Source: Halioglobus sp. (lineage in GTDB: Bacteria > Pseudomonadota > Gammaproteobacteria > Pseudomonadales > Halieaceae). From it: a stretch of 44,722 nt of DNA. The stretch spans positions 1 through 44,722 of the forward strand of contig JAGRIE010000033.1 of assembly GCA_020443425.1 (NCBI GenBank). The letters run 5' to 3'. Shown in pieces: positions 16,582 through 25,261 of this stretch. The notes beneath the pieces were generated by a model. It saw only the letters and a program-made list of their open reading frames with translations. It was not told the DNA's origin and did not search any database. The position numbers were made by a program, and so were the translations under genes. Positions within the stretch are counted from its first letter, which is position 1; every line of letters starts with the position of its first letter.

Positions 16582-17876
16582 TTAATACTCGATGGTTTTC
16601 TCCGTTAGATTCGACGACGACAGAAATTGCCAGGTACTCGCAGGCTATATTGCCTTTTTTGCATAAGCACTTTTCTCTAGGCCTGGTCAGCGATGGGGTG
16701 GACGATGCCACAGCTTTTCAGTGCGAGAATCCGGTCGTGGGTATGGAGCCGATAAATATCTATAATATAGGTAATAGCCATCTGCACTGTTCCATACTGC
16801 GACTATCCATGCAAAAACCTGGTGTTGTGATACTGCACGATGTGAGTCTGTTTGAGTTGGCATTGGCCTATGCGCGAAAGCATGCTGATTTCCCCCTTCG
16901 TGATTTAATTATTGAAGAACATGGTTTCTATGCAGTGAAGGCGTTTGATCAAATATTCAGTGGCAGCGCCTATGAATGGTGTGGCCGGTCGCAAGCGGAT
17001 TATGATAATTTCGTGACATCATATCCACTGTTTCAGTCGTTTATCAGCAATGCCCGTGGAATTGTTGTACATTCCGACTTCGCGCTGAAGCGGGTAAAGA
17101 AGGTCTATCGCGGTCCGGTACTCAAATTGGAGCTACCCTACGCGGTACCCTCATCCAGAATTCCCCTTCGCCAGCATGAAGAGCCGTGCCATATAGTGTT
17201 CTGCGGACATGCTGGGCCAAACCGGCGTCTCAGGGAGTTTATTCAGGCTTGGGCGGCGACGTCTCAACCAGATTTCTTTCGTTTGTCATTGTACGGGGCG
17301 ATCGATAAAGCGGATGAAATCATGGCGCTGGCGGAGAAGCTTGGCGTGGCGGAACTAGTGAACATCATCGGATTTGTCAGTGAAGAGCAGCTCGATAGTG
17401 CTTTGTCTGATTCCCATATGGCTGTGAATTTACGATACCCAACGATGGGAGAAACATCAGCTAGCCAACTGCGCTACTGGTCAAAAGGGCTGCCTTCTAT
17501 AGTGTCTGATATTGGCTGGTATAGTGAACTTCCTCACGATGTCGTGATGAAAGTGTCGCCCAAACGAGAGCAACAAGACATTATCTCCATCCTTGAGCAA
17601 TTTATATCTGGCGGGCATCCATACTACGACTATGGTGTGAATGGCTATAAGCATCTCAGTGAAAAACACAGTATTGAGCGTTATGTGAGTCGTCTGGCAG
17701 AGCACGTTGCCCAGATAGAGAAAAACCGTTTTAGAATTTCAGAAGTTGATGAGAGGTTAATCGGTTTTCTTGGAGCAATGTGTGATGAATTGGACGATTC
17801 CGTACTGTTTGAGAATGTCATAAACAAGATATCGGAAACATTCAACGGGATAGAACAAGTTCAATCAGACAGATAA
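16578..17876 (+). CDS. GT4-family glycosyltransferase
   Basis: 432 residues, start ATG overlapping the upstream stop (ATGA). Early residues MINTRWFSPLDSTTTEIARYS and HDVSLFELALAY match GT4 enzymes that open with a short TxxA/S-x-GIA-type loop. The donor half has FCGHAGPNRRLREFIQAW, IIGFVSEEQLDSALS and RYPTMGETSASQLRYWSKGLP, where the E of GETS begins the usual acidic motif. The segment WYSELPHDVV to DIISIL is recalled, in broken form, at 26183-26260. About 60 residues of charged helical sequence follow the catalytic fold. It is predicted to be a cytoplasmic sugar transferase; the donor is unknown. Confidence 0.85.
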   Translation: MINTRWFSPLDSTTTEIARYSQAILPFLHKHFSLGLVSDGVDDATAFQCENPVVGMEPINIYNIGNSHLHCSILRLSMQKPGVVILHDVSLFELALAYARKHADFPLRDLIIEEHGFYAVKAFDQIFSGSAYEWCGRSQADYDNFVTSYPLFQSFISNARGIVVHSDFALKRVKKVYRGPVLKLELPYAVPSSRIPLRQHEEPCHIVFCGHAGPNRRLREFIQAWAATSQPDFFRLSLYGAIDKADEIMALAEKLGVAELVNIIGFVSEEQLDSALSDSHMAVNLRYPTMGETSASQLRYWSKGLPSIVSDIGWYSELPHDVVMKVSPKREQQDIISILEQFISGGHPYYDYGVNGYKHLSEKHSIERYVSRLAEHVAQIEKNRFRISEVDERLIGFLGAMCDELDDSVLFENVINKISETFNGIEQVQSDR

Positions 17877-17982
17877 TGTCAAAGACGGACGCTTTATTTT
17901 CTTGCCTACCGATGTATCTATGAGGACGCTGTTGATGATGTATCGGGTAAAATCCTATTGTCCGGCCATGCGTTAAGTTTTT

Positions 17983-18765
17983 ATGTCCGACTATACTTAC
18001 CACTTTGACGATGCCGCCATCGATCGATTCAATGAGATTCTGGAGAATCGAATTGGTGACAGTTCAGGTCATCACGAGCAGGATTTCTTTGACACACTGA
18101 ATGTACTGCTTGCGCTGAATCGAGAAGGTTCTTGCCTGGATGTTGGAGCTGGCGTCGGTCGTATTACATCAATCGCCAGAGAGACTGTTGCAGAGGTTGT
18201 AGCACTCGAGCCTGATGAAATGCGGTGGGGAGAATGCCTCCGCCATTATCATCAGGAGCGATCTTGCGAAGTCCTTTGTCAAACCACTAGCCAGTACATA
18301 CGTAGCAATCCGTGCAGGCGTTTCGACCTGATTATCGTTAGCATGGTGATACAGCATCTTTCTACCGAAGCTACCAAGGAGCTGATGCGCGATATAGCCC
18401 ATCTACTTAAACCCACTGGTACGGCAATCATTTCTACTACGCATACTATAGAGGCTGCAAAAGGTTTTTCATTTTCCGGAGATCCACATCGGGTTTACAT
18501 AGGGAAAAAGGAGTTTGATGACTACGCCAGTGCGCCTTCTTCAGCACAGAAAAATGGGCTTCCGGTAAGGCGTTTCAGCAAAGAGGATTTATATGAGGAG
18601 ATACAAGCAGTGGGTCTCCATGCCATCCTGTGGCGACAAATCTCGTACTATAAACCCAACGGCGCGAGGTTTTTCGCAAATCGACTAGGAGTTGATGTGC
18701 AGGATCTGCAAGATGTTGGCAACAGCCAGTTTATTGTGGTGCAAAACAGGCCCCTCGGGTCTTAA
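17983..18765 (+). CDS. SAM-dependent methyltransferase (second family, copy 2)
   Basis: 260 residues. Motif I is LDVGAGVGRIT (about 56-66), followed by EVVALEPDEMRW and DLIIVSMVIQHLS. It matches the minus-strand gene at 8626-9399 from MSDYTYHFDD to DVGNSQFIVV, so this is a diverged second copy on the opposite strand. It should use SAM to methylate a sugar or sugar precursor. It is the last gene of the plus-strand run and meets the next gene tail to tail across 45 AT-rich bases. The ribosome-binding site is weak. Confidence 0.83.
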   Translation: MSDYTYHFDDAAIDRFNEILENRIGDSSGHHEQDFFDTLNVLLALNREGSCLDVGAGVGRITSIARETVAEVVALEPDEMRWGECLRHYHQERSCEVLCQTTSQYIRSNPCRRFDLIIVSMVIQHLSTEATKELMRDIAHLLKPTGTAIISTTHTIEAAKGFSFSGDPHRVYIGKKEFDDYASAPSSAQKNGLPVRRFSKEDLYEEIQAVGLHAILWRQISYYKPNGARFFANRLGVDVQDLQDVGNSQFIVVQNRPLGS

Positions 18766-18810
18766 TATGAAGACCAGAGTTCTGTTTTGTTCAAATAAAA
18801 TATCCCGCTC

Positions 18811-19893
18811 TCATAAATTTTTCAGTAATTCGAGATAGCCCTCTCGGGTTCCGCCATTTTTCCAGTAGTCGACAATACCGCTTGATTCAAGACTTTGGTA
18901 GAGGCGTGAAGACTCAGGGTCGACAAATGGTAGTGCCCACTCCGGTTGAGCCAAATCAGCAAATTCGGCAGCTAACCCCTCCCTTTCGGGAGATGCATTC
19001 TTATGCCCCTTCCGTTTATGAGATGAGTTTTCATGAGGAATATCAGGTTGTCTGCCAAATAATGCGGATAGCATCTGGCCTTGCTCTGACATGTGAGCAA
19101 TAAAAACCTTATTGTCTTTCAGGTCCTTCATTATTGAAGCATGATCTGGTTGCTCCTGAAAAGACAGATATGCAGCGATTGATGGTGAGTCGGTTTCAAG
19201 GATTCTATGGGCAAGAGTTTCCGGTTGGGATCTTACCATTTCGGTGAATTTTTCAGCGTCTGTTTCCAGATGTTCAAGCAAGCTCAATGATTCAGGCCGT
19301 TCTGGATACTGAAGCGTATGATAGACACGATAGGACATCATGCTTTTAAGAATCTCCTCAGGGGCACGCACTGTAGTGAAAAAGATATCGGTATCCGCTC
19401 GAAAAAATGGTAGAAACCCTCGGGCTTTCTTGTGGCCGAGTATGAATATTTTTTGGGGGTTCTGGAGTAGAAGATACCCGGCGTAGACGTGGAGAAACCG
19501 GCTATGTAGGTCCATTCCTGTGTCATTTGTCATATAAGGGTGTAACAGGGATGCCTGAGGGCTATTCGGGGGGAAGGACTGAGTCATATACCTGATAGAT
19601 TGCTCAAGCGCACCGCTGCCCGGTACCGGTACCGGTGCACACCGGTTCTTGTCTACTAGAAGCTTGCGAATAGATGTGCCGCCACATTTGGGCACATGGA
19701 TAAAAAATATTCGTTGTAATGAGGGCTGCAAATTCATTAGCCCAAAATAATGTGTTTCACCTATACCGTGCGCATGCATGGCGTCAGCTAGTTGCGCTAT
19801 ATCCTGTGTTGCGGCGCTTAACTTGGACGGGTCTGAGAGCTCAGAAATTGAATAGTGTTTAGTATACTCGAGAAATAAATTGTTGGTAGACAT
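18811..19893 (-). CDS. Sulfotransferase family 2-like protein
   Basis: 360 residues from the ATG at 19893; a TTG 13 codons upstream is a poorer start. The P-loop-like motif is FFIHVPKCGGTSIRKLL (about 63-79), the classic opening of this family, here preceded by about 60 residues of helical sequence. FFTTVRAPEEILKSMMSYR supplies the second phosphate-binding region. The acceptor is unknown, but a glycan hydroxyl is likely given the cluster. No signal peptide or membrane segment is seen. Upstream on the same strand is the IS scar, which may have separated it from its original promoter. Confidence 0.78.
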   Translation of the reverse strand: MSTNNLFLEYTKHYSISELSDPSKLSAATQDIAQLADAMHAHGIGETHYFGLMNLQPSLQRIFFIHVPKCGGTSIRKLLVDKNRCAPVPVPGSGALEQSIRYMTQSFPPNSPQASLLHPYMTNDTGMDLHSRFLHVYAGYLLLQNPQKIFILGHKKARGFLPFFRADTDIFFTTVRAPEEILKSMMSYRVYHTLQYPERPESLSLLEHLETDAEKFTEMVRSQPETLAHRILETDSPSIAAYLSFQEQPDHASIMKDLKDNKVFIAHMSEQGQMLSALFGRQPDIPHENSSHKRKGHKNASPEREGLAAEFADLAQPEWALPFVDPESSRLYQSLESSGIVDYWKNGGTREGYLELLKNL

Positions 19894-20053
19894 GATTATT
19901 GAGAACCCTAGTTGGTTTCCAGCAGTGACCAATTATGCGTGAATTGAGCAACTGTAAGTTCAGACCTGATCTGACAACTTGTTTGCAATAAGTGAGGGGA
20001 ATCGGTTTTGATAGAAGTACATCCTTTCAATCAGAACAATGGAGATAACCCTC

Positions 20054-20134
20054 ATGACTCAGTCTACACATAGAATTATCAGAAATAAAATCGGCTTGCT
20101 CAATCTCATTGAAGAGTTTGCAATGATAACGTAA
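20054..20134 (+). pseudogene. N-terminal stub of an IS481-family transposase
   Basis: 26 codons from an ATG with GGAG ten bases ahead. The translation MTQSTHRIIRNKIGLLNLIEEF follows the well-conserved opening of IS481-family transposases (typically RN[KR][VI]GLLNLAEEL). After about codon 22 the similarity ends and the frame stops at 20134. The helix-turn-helix continuation and the whole DDE domain are missing. It cannot be functional. Confidence 0.6.
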
Positions 20135-20155
20135 TGCACATCCAGCTGGCCGGTT

Positions 20156-20437
20156 TCACCACTTGTCTCCCAGAACATCCTTTAGCATGGCCTTGTCCAA
20201 CTCGGCTTCTGCCGGGAGTAGCTTCAGGCGGCCATTCTCTTGCTTTAGTTGACGAAGTCGCTTGGCGTCGCTCAATTCCATACCGCCATACTTGGGCTTC
20301 CAGTGGTAAAAGCTCTGCTCTGAAGAGCAGTCCTCGCGCATCAGGCCATCGATTCTGGGACCAGCTTCATGTGCGTTCAGGAATCCGATGATTTGCCTTT
20401 CTGTATACCGTTTGCCCTTAGTATCGAGAACTCTCAT
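20156..20437 (-). pseudogene. IS3-family OrfA remnant (OrfB lost)
   Basis: 93 residues with the OrfA features RYTERQIIGFLNAHEAG, SFYHWKPKYGGMELSDAKRL and a C-terminal leucine-zipper-like part ending KDVLGDKW. This is the helix-turn-helix subunit of IS3-type transposases. In intact elements OrfB follows in the -1 frame, often from a start like V-x-PA. Here that frame reads VKPAS and then turns into unrelated sequence, so the catalytic DDE protein has been cut off almost at its first codon. OrfA itself appears full length, but the element cannot move on its own. Confidence 0.8.
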
Positions 20438-20598
20438 AAGTCAGTTCAGCGGGAAATCTCGTACTTGCCGTGATTACCCTGGCGAGGAGACGATCAGCCC
20501 TCCAGAAACTCGGATGAAGCACTTATGGACATCAGTTATCGTAATCGTTCTGTAGTATTACGTGAAACGATCAGAATCTGTATTAGAAATCAGTTGGC
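20438..20598. other. Non-coding flank of the IS scar
   Basis: 161 bases after the IS3-like OrfA start and before the stop of the next minus-strand gene. The IS3 end repeat should lie here but I could not identify it. No gene is supported. Confidence 0.3.
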
Positions 20599-22074
20599 TT
20601 AGACCAGTAATGCCCAGGCAGAATTCAAAGGGTGCTCTTCATTTAACCACTTTCCGCGTTCAATGAAAGAAAACTCAATGAAGCATGCCTTCTCAATATT
20701 GTCGCTTCCAATATCTGGACGGAAAGCTACAGATACTAGTCTGAAAGTACCTGGAGGAATAACTTTTTCCACCTGAACATTACCGCATAGCTTATCAAGC
20801 TGATTTCCCGCTTTATCCATTAATCTCCAGCCGATCGAGTAATGACAGCTCGGCTTCTCCGAAAACTCCAGAGGTTCCGTTGAGGTGTTCCTGATCACCA
20901 GCGATGCGTGCATCACTCCATGGCGATTGGCTTTTATCAGGCCTTTTCCGAAAAGAGAAACATTGCCCCAGTCAAACGGGATTCCAGCATGACCTAGATA
21001 AATATCTTCAATCAGCTGCTGGGCCTCTTTGACATACTGTGATCCCAAAAGGGAGCTGCCATTATCTCTTACTACTTGAAGTACTCGATCCAATGCTCTC
21101 CTGCCATTTTTGGAGAACTCTTCATCTATGGGTACGTCTGTATCTGGTACCGGGAATAATGCTTTGCGATTTGGGAAATAAGTTTCTTGTACCTTCGTAT
21201 TGGATTCCAAGAAGCTCTCATAAATCGACTTTCTGGTAGGTAAATCAAGCTGTCGACCCCTTCCCTTCAATAGGTTGTAGATTTCCTCCCGACATAGCAC
21301 GCGAATACTTTCGGCGCCGCCTTGCGTCCGAGGAAATGCGCAGTTAACGCCTAGTAGTAGCCGTTGACCTTCAGGCGATAATGATTGATTTGCCTGTTGT
21401 TCGTAAGGTTTCAGCTGCCCCAATAGCGTTGGATCGATTCGGTATGTGAAATCTTTGAGAAGGTCTCCTTCTAGAAATTCTGACTTGTCATAAATCGCCA
21501 AGTCGACTGAGCCTTGCCCGAAAGAACCTGCCCATCGGGAGAGTAATTGCTCATAGTTAAAATAGTAGTTCTGCGGACGGCACTGCTTCTCCGTAAAAGC
21601 TTCCAGGGTTCTACAAAGCCCGGATTTCAGTGCGGTGGAGTACCACGACGTACACATTGCCCCCTGTTCACGTAGATAGCAAATTACTTTAAAATTCTGA
21701 AAATACTTCTTAAGAAGAGTTTGAAGCTTCTTCATTGCTCGATCGGTTCTAACCGTAGAGTGAAAGTGCTCGCTGCTAATAATTACCGTATGAACGTTGG
21801 TAGGCAGAGAGTTGAGTTCTTTATCAATTTTTAGTTCTAAATCAGTCCTGAATGCCTCCCTAGCCTCAGTGGAGTTTATCCCATGCTCTTGGAAGTAATA
21901 GTCGACTTCATTATCGGCACGGGTATAGGCGGCTATGGCTCGCTGATCGTATTCACCTGCGGCGCGCATGAGATGAAAACCATTTTTTGGTAATCTGTTG
22001 CGATTAAGGTGAAGAAAGTGTTGGATCGAACTTGTGCCAGTCTTTTCCGTTCCAATATGTAAAATAACTTTCAA
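20599..22074 (-). CDS. Sulfotransferase-like protein with C-terminal beta-rich domain
   Basis: 491 residues from a TTG at 22074, chosen because AAGGGG lies eight to nine bases ahead and because MKVILHIGTEKTGTSSIQHFL places the P-loop (residues 6-16) at the very start, as usual for this family. Other family marks are TVIISSEHFHS and VICYLREQGAMCTSWYS. From about residue 380 there is an extra region with WGNVSLFGKGLIKANRHG, LVIRNTSTEPLEF and a run of alternating hydrophobic residues, probably a beta-sandwich like the tail at 7000-8286. It would transfer sulfate from PAPS to a glycan. Base composition here is noticeably more AT-rich than at the window ends. Confidence 0.76.
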   Translation of the reverse strand: MKVILHIGTEKTGTSSIQHFLHLNRNRLPKNGFHLMRAAGEYDQRAIAAYTRADNEVDYYFQEHGINSTEAREAFRTDLELKIDKELNSLPTNVHTVIISSEHFHSTVRTDRAMKKLQTLLKKYFQNFKVICYLREQGAMCTSWYSTALKSGLCRTLEAFTEKQCRPQNYYFNYEQLLSRWAGSFGQGSVDLAIYDKSEFLEGDLLKDFTYRIDPTLLGQLKPYEQQANQSLSPEGQRLLLGVNCAFPRTQGGAESIRVLCREEIYNLLKGRGRQLDLPTRKSIYESFLESNTKVQETYFPNRKALFPVPDTDVPIDEEFSKNGRRALDRVLQVVRDNGSSLLGSQYVKEAQQLIEDIYLGHAGIPFDWGNVSLFGKGLIKANRHGVMHASLVIRNTSTEPLEFSEKPSCHYSIGWRLMDKAGNQLDKLCGNVQVEKVIPPGTFRLVSVAFRPDIGSDNIEKACFIEFSFIERGKWLNEEHPLNSAWALLV

Positions 22075-22207
22075 GCGGGCGTTCCCCTTAAACAATACAC
22101 AATGTCAAGCAGTTTACACTACGCGTCAGAATCGATGCGAGGAGAAATTCGGATGGTAAAGCACCCAAGGCTAGCCATTTCACTCCTGCGGGAGATTGCA
22201 AGCTCTG

Positions 22208-23398
22208 CTAATAGGCAGCTTCTAACAGTGCGTCTATTACGGGTTGCCAGGTGATGTGCTCGACATTTTGAAATCCAGATTGCCCCATTTTTGCGCAAAG
22301 AGGCTTATCCGAAACCAAGCGTTCAATACTTTTTGCCAGCTCTTCGGGATGTAGGCTTTGCAAGATTAGGCCATTCAATTCATGTTCCACAAACTCAAGC
22401 GGTCCTCCAGCATCAGCGGTAGTGATGACTGGCTTCTGTGAAAGGAATGCTTCAAGGGTGATATATCCGTAATCTTCATCCTGAGGAGCAAAATATACAG
22501 CCGAGCTTCTCCCGTAAAGCTGAATCAGATCGTCATCACTCACATATCCAAGGAACTCCACCCGGTCAGATACGTTAAACTTCCTCGCAAGTTTCTCCAG
22601 TGAATCTCTTTCGGGACCAGATCCGGCAATCTTGCATTTAATCGTGCTGTTGAGAAAGGGCAGCGCGCTAATCAGAGCATCCAGACGTTTAAGTTTATCC
22701 AGGCGACCTACGGAAAGTACGTAGTCCTCGTAACTAATGTTCTGGTACTTGCCAACCAATCGTGGGGGATGATAGAGAGCTCGCGATTCAAGTCCGTTGT
22801 ACTTCTGTAACCGGTTAGCGGTGTTCTGTGCATTTGTGAAACGGTATTTGTAAGAGGAAAGCGCTTCAGTATCCATGGCTACGAACTCATCACGCAGCTG
22901 CCGGTCTTTGGCATTATTCATGTCAAAGCCGGAATAAGGAGAGTCAAGAAGGTCGTACATCTGCCGGTACTGGTGTATTAACCATAAGACCTTCCGGGGG
23001 TGTTGGATAAAATAGGAAGGAAACTTGGTGGCAATCACCATGTCAATTTTCTTGCCGTTGGATTCAGTTAAATCGAGTTTCTTCCAGAAATCCATAATGT
23101 CCAGAAGCTGGCTGTGTGGATACCATTTATAGGGGATGTTGATGAGCTCCACCTCATAGCCCCTATTACGAAGTTGCTCGATCAAAGCGTTAACATGGAT
23201 CTCGGCGCCGCCCGAAAAGAAAGGTACCTGCGCTGCACAGACGGCGATTGTCTTTATCTCCGGCTGACCAAAACTATCATTGAGCATGTCGATGTTTCTC
23301 TTAAGTCGATAGGGTAGTTTGCGAAGGAATCGGGATAGAAAACTCAAACTGGTAGGCTCCGATGGGAGTGCCGAATACTGCAGATAGTCTAGTAGCAT
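22208..23398 (-). CDS. GT4-family glycosyltransferase (copy 2)
   Basis: 396 residues. The core begins about residue 50 with IKTIAVCAAQVPFFSGGAE and IPYKWYPHSQLL. The donor half has SVGRLDKLKRLDALISAL, FLGYVSDDDLIQLYG and the E-x7-E of DEDYGYITLEAF, then TTADAGGPLEFVEH. These parts align with the plus-strand enzyme at 15535-16581. This copy has about 45 extra residues in front, and a later ATG at 23287 would remove most of them, so the start is uncertain. It is a cytoplasmic retaining GT-B transferase; the donor is unknown. A 133-base gap separates it from the sulfotransferase downstream. Confidence 0.86.
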   Translation of the reverse strand: MLLDYLQYSALPSEPTSLSFLSRFLRKLPYRLKRNIDMLNDSFGQPEIKTIAVCAAQVPFFSGGAEIHVNALIEQLRNRGYEVELINIPYKWYPHSQLLDIMDFWKKLDLTESNGKKIDMVIATKFPSYFIQHPRKVLWLIHQYRQMYDLLDSPYSGFDMNNAKDRQLRDEFVAMDTEALSSYKYRFTNAQNTANRLQKYNGLESRALYHPPRLVGKYQNISYEDYVLSVGRLDKLKRLDALISALPFLNSTIKCKIAGSGPERDSLEKLARKFNVSDRVEFLGYVSDDDLIQLYGRSSAVYFAPQDEDYGYITLEAFLSQKPVITTADAGGPLEFVEHELNGLILQSLHPEELAKSIERLVSDKPLCAKMGQSGFQNVEHITWQPVIDALLEAAY

Positions 23399-23909
23399 TG
23401 CTGACGGTTAACAAGCCGACTGACCCAGGATCAAACCTGTAAGTTGTTATACTCACATGTCGAATAGGTCGCATTAATTACGTGATCTGCTATGAGCACT
23501 TCCGCACAGAATATAAGGGACACTCCGTGAACTTGAGTGTGGAGAGCACCTGACCATGCCCATTGCCGGGAGTGACCGCCAGAGCGCTATCACCGTAGCG
23601 CCGGCCGAGACCTCGTGTAATGAGAGAGGTTCTTCTGGTGGGCCTGGTGATACACGCAAGTACCGCAGCGCTGTCACCGGGAGAAACCTCCTGCGCCGCA
23701 GCGGCCGGGTAATTGCCCCATGCGGACAATCTCATTCCTGTTCCCGCGTAATCAATACAAAGCGCTTATCAAAATGGCGCAAGAGTGGGCGTACAACTGC
23801 CGGACTATTTACTGGCCCAGCAGGTTCACTACAGTGGCAACAACTGCGAAAAACCTGTACTTTTGAGCGGTTCTCACCATTTAGGTGATCATTGTATGGG
23901 GTAATAAAT
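23399..23909. other. Divergent intergenic region with small inverted repeats
   Basis: 511 bases between a minus-strand and a plus-strand gene. It should contain promoters for both. Two hairpins are visible: ACACTC/GAGTGT around 23521-23541 and GCGCTA/TAGCGC at 23584-23601. Several short frames cross the region but none has a recognisable product. The base before 23910 carries GGGG as a ribosome-binding site. Confidence 0.4.
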
Positions 23910-25001
23910 ATGGGGAAAAAGTTTGAGAAATTCATCATCCATATCGGAGGCGACAAAACCGGTTCTACATCTATTCAGCGGTCATTAAGAACACATAGGG
24001 AGAAACTGTTAGTGGAATCCGATTTTCTCTATCCTTTTAGTGGTTGGCACGCGGTATTAGGTTCATTTTTCTCCAAGAACCCTGAAGACTACATTGCTAA
24101 CCGAGATCGGGGGCTTACTGATAGGAAGCAGATCAAGGAGCGAGACAGAATATACTTTAAAAACTTTGAGAACGCTCTGAACTCAGCTATAGGCGCCAAA
24201 TCAATAATCGTCTCTTATGAAGGGTTTATTCAAGCGGATGTTTCGGTTCTGGAGGGGCTAAGGGACTACGGCGAGAGTTTGGCAAATGAAGTGATCGTTG
24301 TTGTGTATGTTCGCCCTCCAATTTCCTGGGCCTTAAGTGCGATGAGTCAACGTGTCAAAAGCGGTCGTAGGCCTTTTCCGGACGAAAAGGCTCCTTGTAC
24401 ACCTTATAGAAAACGGTTAGAGCAGGTCGTGAAGGTTTTTGGGAAAAGTAGAGTGAATGTCAGGCGGTTCGATAGGAGGTCACTTATCAATGGCGATATC
24501 GTCAATGACTTTCTGAGTCATTGTGGTGTTCCCAAAGTAACCTATGAAGGCATACAGGTTGATAAAAGCAAAACAAATTCGAGCTTGTCTTTAGAGGGGC
24601 TATTATATGGTGATGCGGTAATTAAGGAGATGACCCGACGGGATCTAGTAACGGCTTACACTGCTGAGGGGTTTAAAGATAGAATTGGGCAGTTTTTGGT
24701 ACATATCCCGGGAAATAGAATCGCTATTTCCGAAAAATATTCGCAGGAACTGCTGCAGCGATTTAGAGGTGACCATGATTACCTGTTTACCGAGTTCGGT
24801 GTAGATATGTCCGAGGCTTATGACGCTCCCGACCCGAACGCAGCCTATGATCCCGAAATCGCATTTCCAGAGCTTGATAACCTCGCAAAGGTTCAAGTTG
24901 GCATGCTGGAGCAAGCGATATTGGATAAGAAATTGCTGGAGAAGACGCAAATGGAGAAAGCGCAACTGGAAAAAAAACTGGCGGAACAAGAAGCAATTTA
25001 G
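23910..25001 (+). CDS. Sulfotransferase-like protein with coiled-coil tail
   Basis: 363 residues from the ATG at 23910 (GGGG nine bases ahead); a TTG six codons earlier is less likely. The P-loop IIHIGGDKTGSTSIQRSL (about 9-26) matches the HIG-x-x-KTG-[TS]-[TS]-SIQ form seen at 20599-22074. VIVVVYVRPPISWALSAMSQ is the second motif. The final 35 residues (LEQAILDKKLLEKTQMEKA and on) are heptads rich in leucine, lysine and glutamate, indicating a coiled coil, perhaps for oligomerisation or partner binding. The role would be PAPS-dependent sulfation. This gene is among the most AT-rich of the window (25 G/C in the 60 bases 24001-24060). Confidence 0.76.
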   Translation: MGKKFEKFIIHIGGDKTGSTSIQRSLRTHREKLLVESDFLYPFSGWHAVLGSFFSKNPEDYIANRDRGLTDRKQIKERDRIYFKNFENALNSAIGAKSIIVSYEGFIQADVSVLEGLRDYGESLANEVIVVVYVRPPISWALSAMSQRVKSGRRPFPDEKAPCTPYRKRLEQVVKVFGKSRVNVRRFDRRSLINGDIVNDFLSHCGVPKVTYEGIQVDKSKTNSSLSLEGLLYGDAVIKEMTRRDLVTAYTAEGFKDRIGQFLVHIPGNRIAISEKYSQELLQRFRGDHDYLFTEFGVDMSEAYDAPDPNAAYDPEIAFPELDNLAKVQVGMLEQAILDKKLLEKTQMEKAQLEKKLAEQEAI

Positions 25002-25092
25002 CTTGCAGCGGTGACACATTCGTGACTGCGTCACCCATAGACTTACTCATGAATGATGCGCAGCTCAGAGAGAATAAATTGATGGCGTGTCA

Positions 25093-25212
25093 TTACGACA
25101 GCCATTCTACATCCTGTGTCTGGGGCAGGAAGAGAAATATCACAGCCACCAATGGCACGAGTACGATGGCTGCGGTGACGCACCAGCGTCTGAGTTTCTT
25201 GTATCGAGTCAT
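25093..25212 (-). CDS. Small single-span membrane protein (39 residues)
   Basis: A 39-codon gene, ATG at 25212, with AAGGA five bases ahead of the start. The peptide opens MTRYKKLRRW, continues with about 20 hydrophobic residues (CVTAAIVLVPLVAVIFLFLP) and closes with a short acidic tail. This is the pattern of a small inner-membrane protein with its basic N-terminus in the cytoplasm. It starts 49 bases after the stop of the mutarotase gene on the same strand, so it may be its last cistron. I do not recognise a family. It is short, so chance cannot be ruled out, but the combination of ribosome-binding site, charge pattern and hydrophobic span is good. Confidence 0.6.
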   Translation of the reverse strand: MTRYKKLRRWCVTAAIVLVPLVAVIFLFLPQTQDVEWLS

Positions 25213-25261
25213 GTCCGTCCTTGAAATCAGGTTTCTGATTCACGAGAGCCAGCGAGTGGCA

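Larger units (their letters stand above)
19953..20437. mobile_element. Scar of two truncated insertion sequences (IS481-like and IS3-like)
   Basis: At 19953-19976 is a sequence TGTAAGTTCAGACCTGATCTG that resembles the terminal repeat of IS481-type elements. It is followed by the first codons of such a transposase (20054 onward). That element breaks off around 20120-20131. Within about 20 bases the minus-strand IS3-type remnant begins, ending with its intact-looking OrfA start at 20437. No matching right-hand repeats or target duplication could be identified. The arrangement suggests one element inserted into or deleted against the other, leaving no functional transposase. Confidence 0.6.

Noticed and set aside
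23474-23956. Several short frames in the 23399-23909 gap, including a 30-codon one that resembles a signal peptide
   Set aside because: No upstream site and no extension into a protein. GC-rich sequence alone can give such frames.
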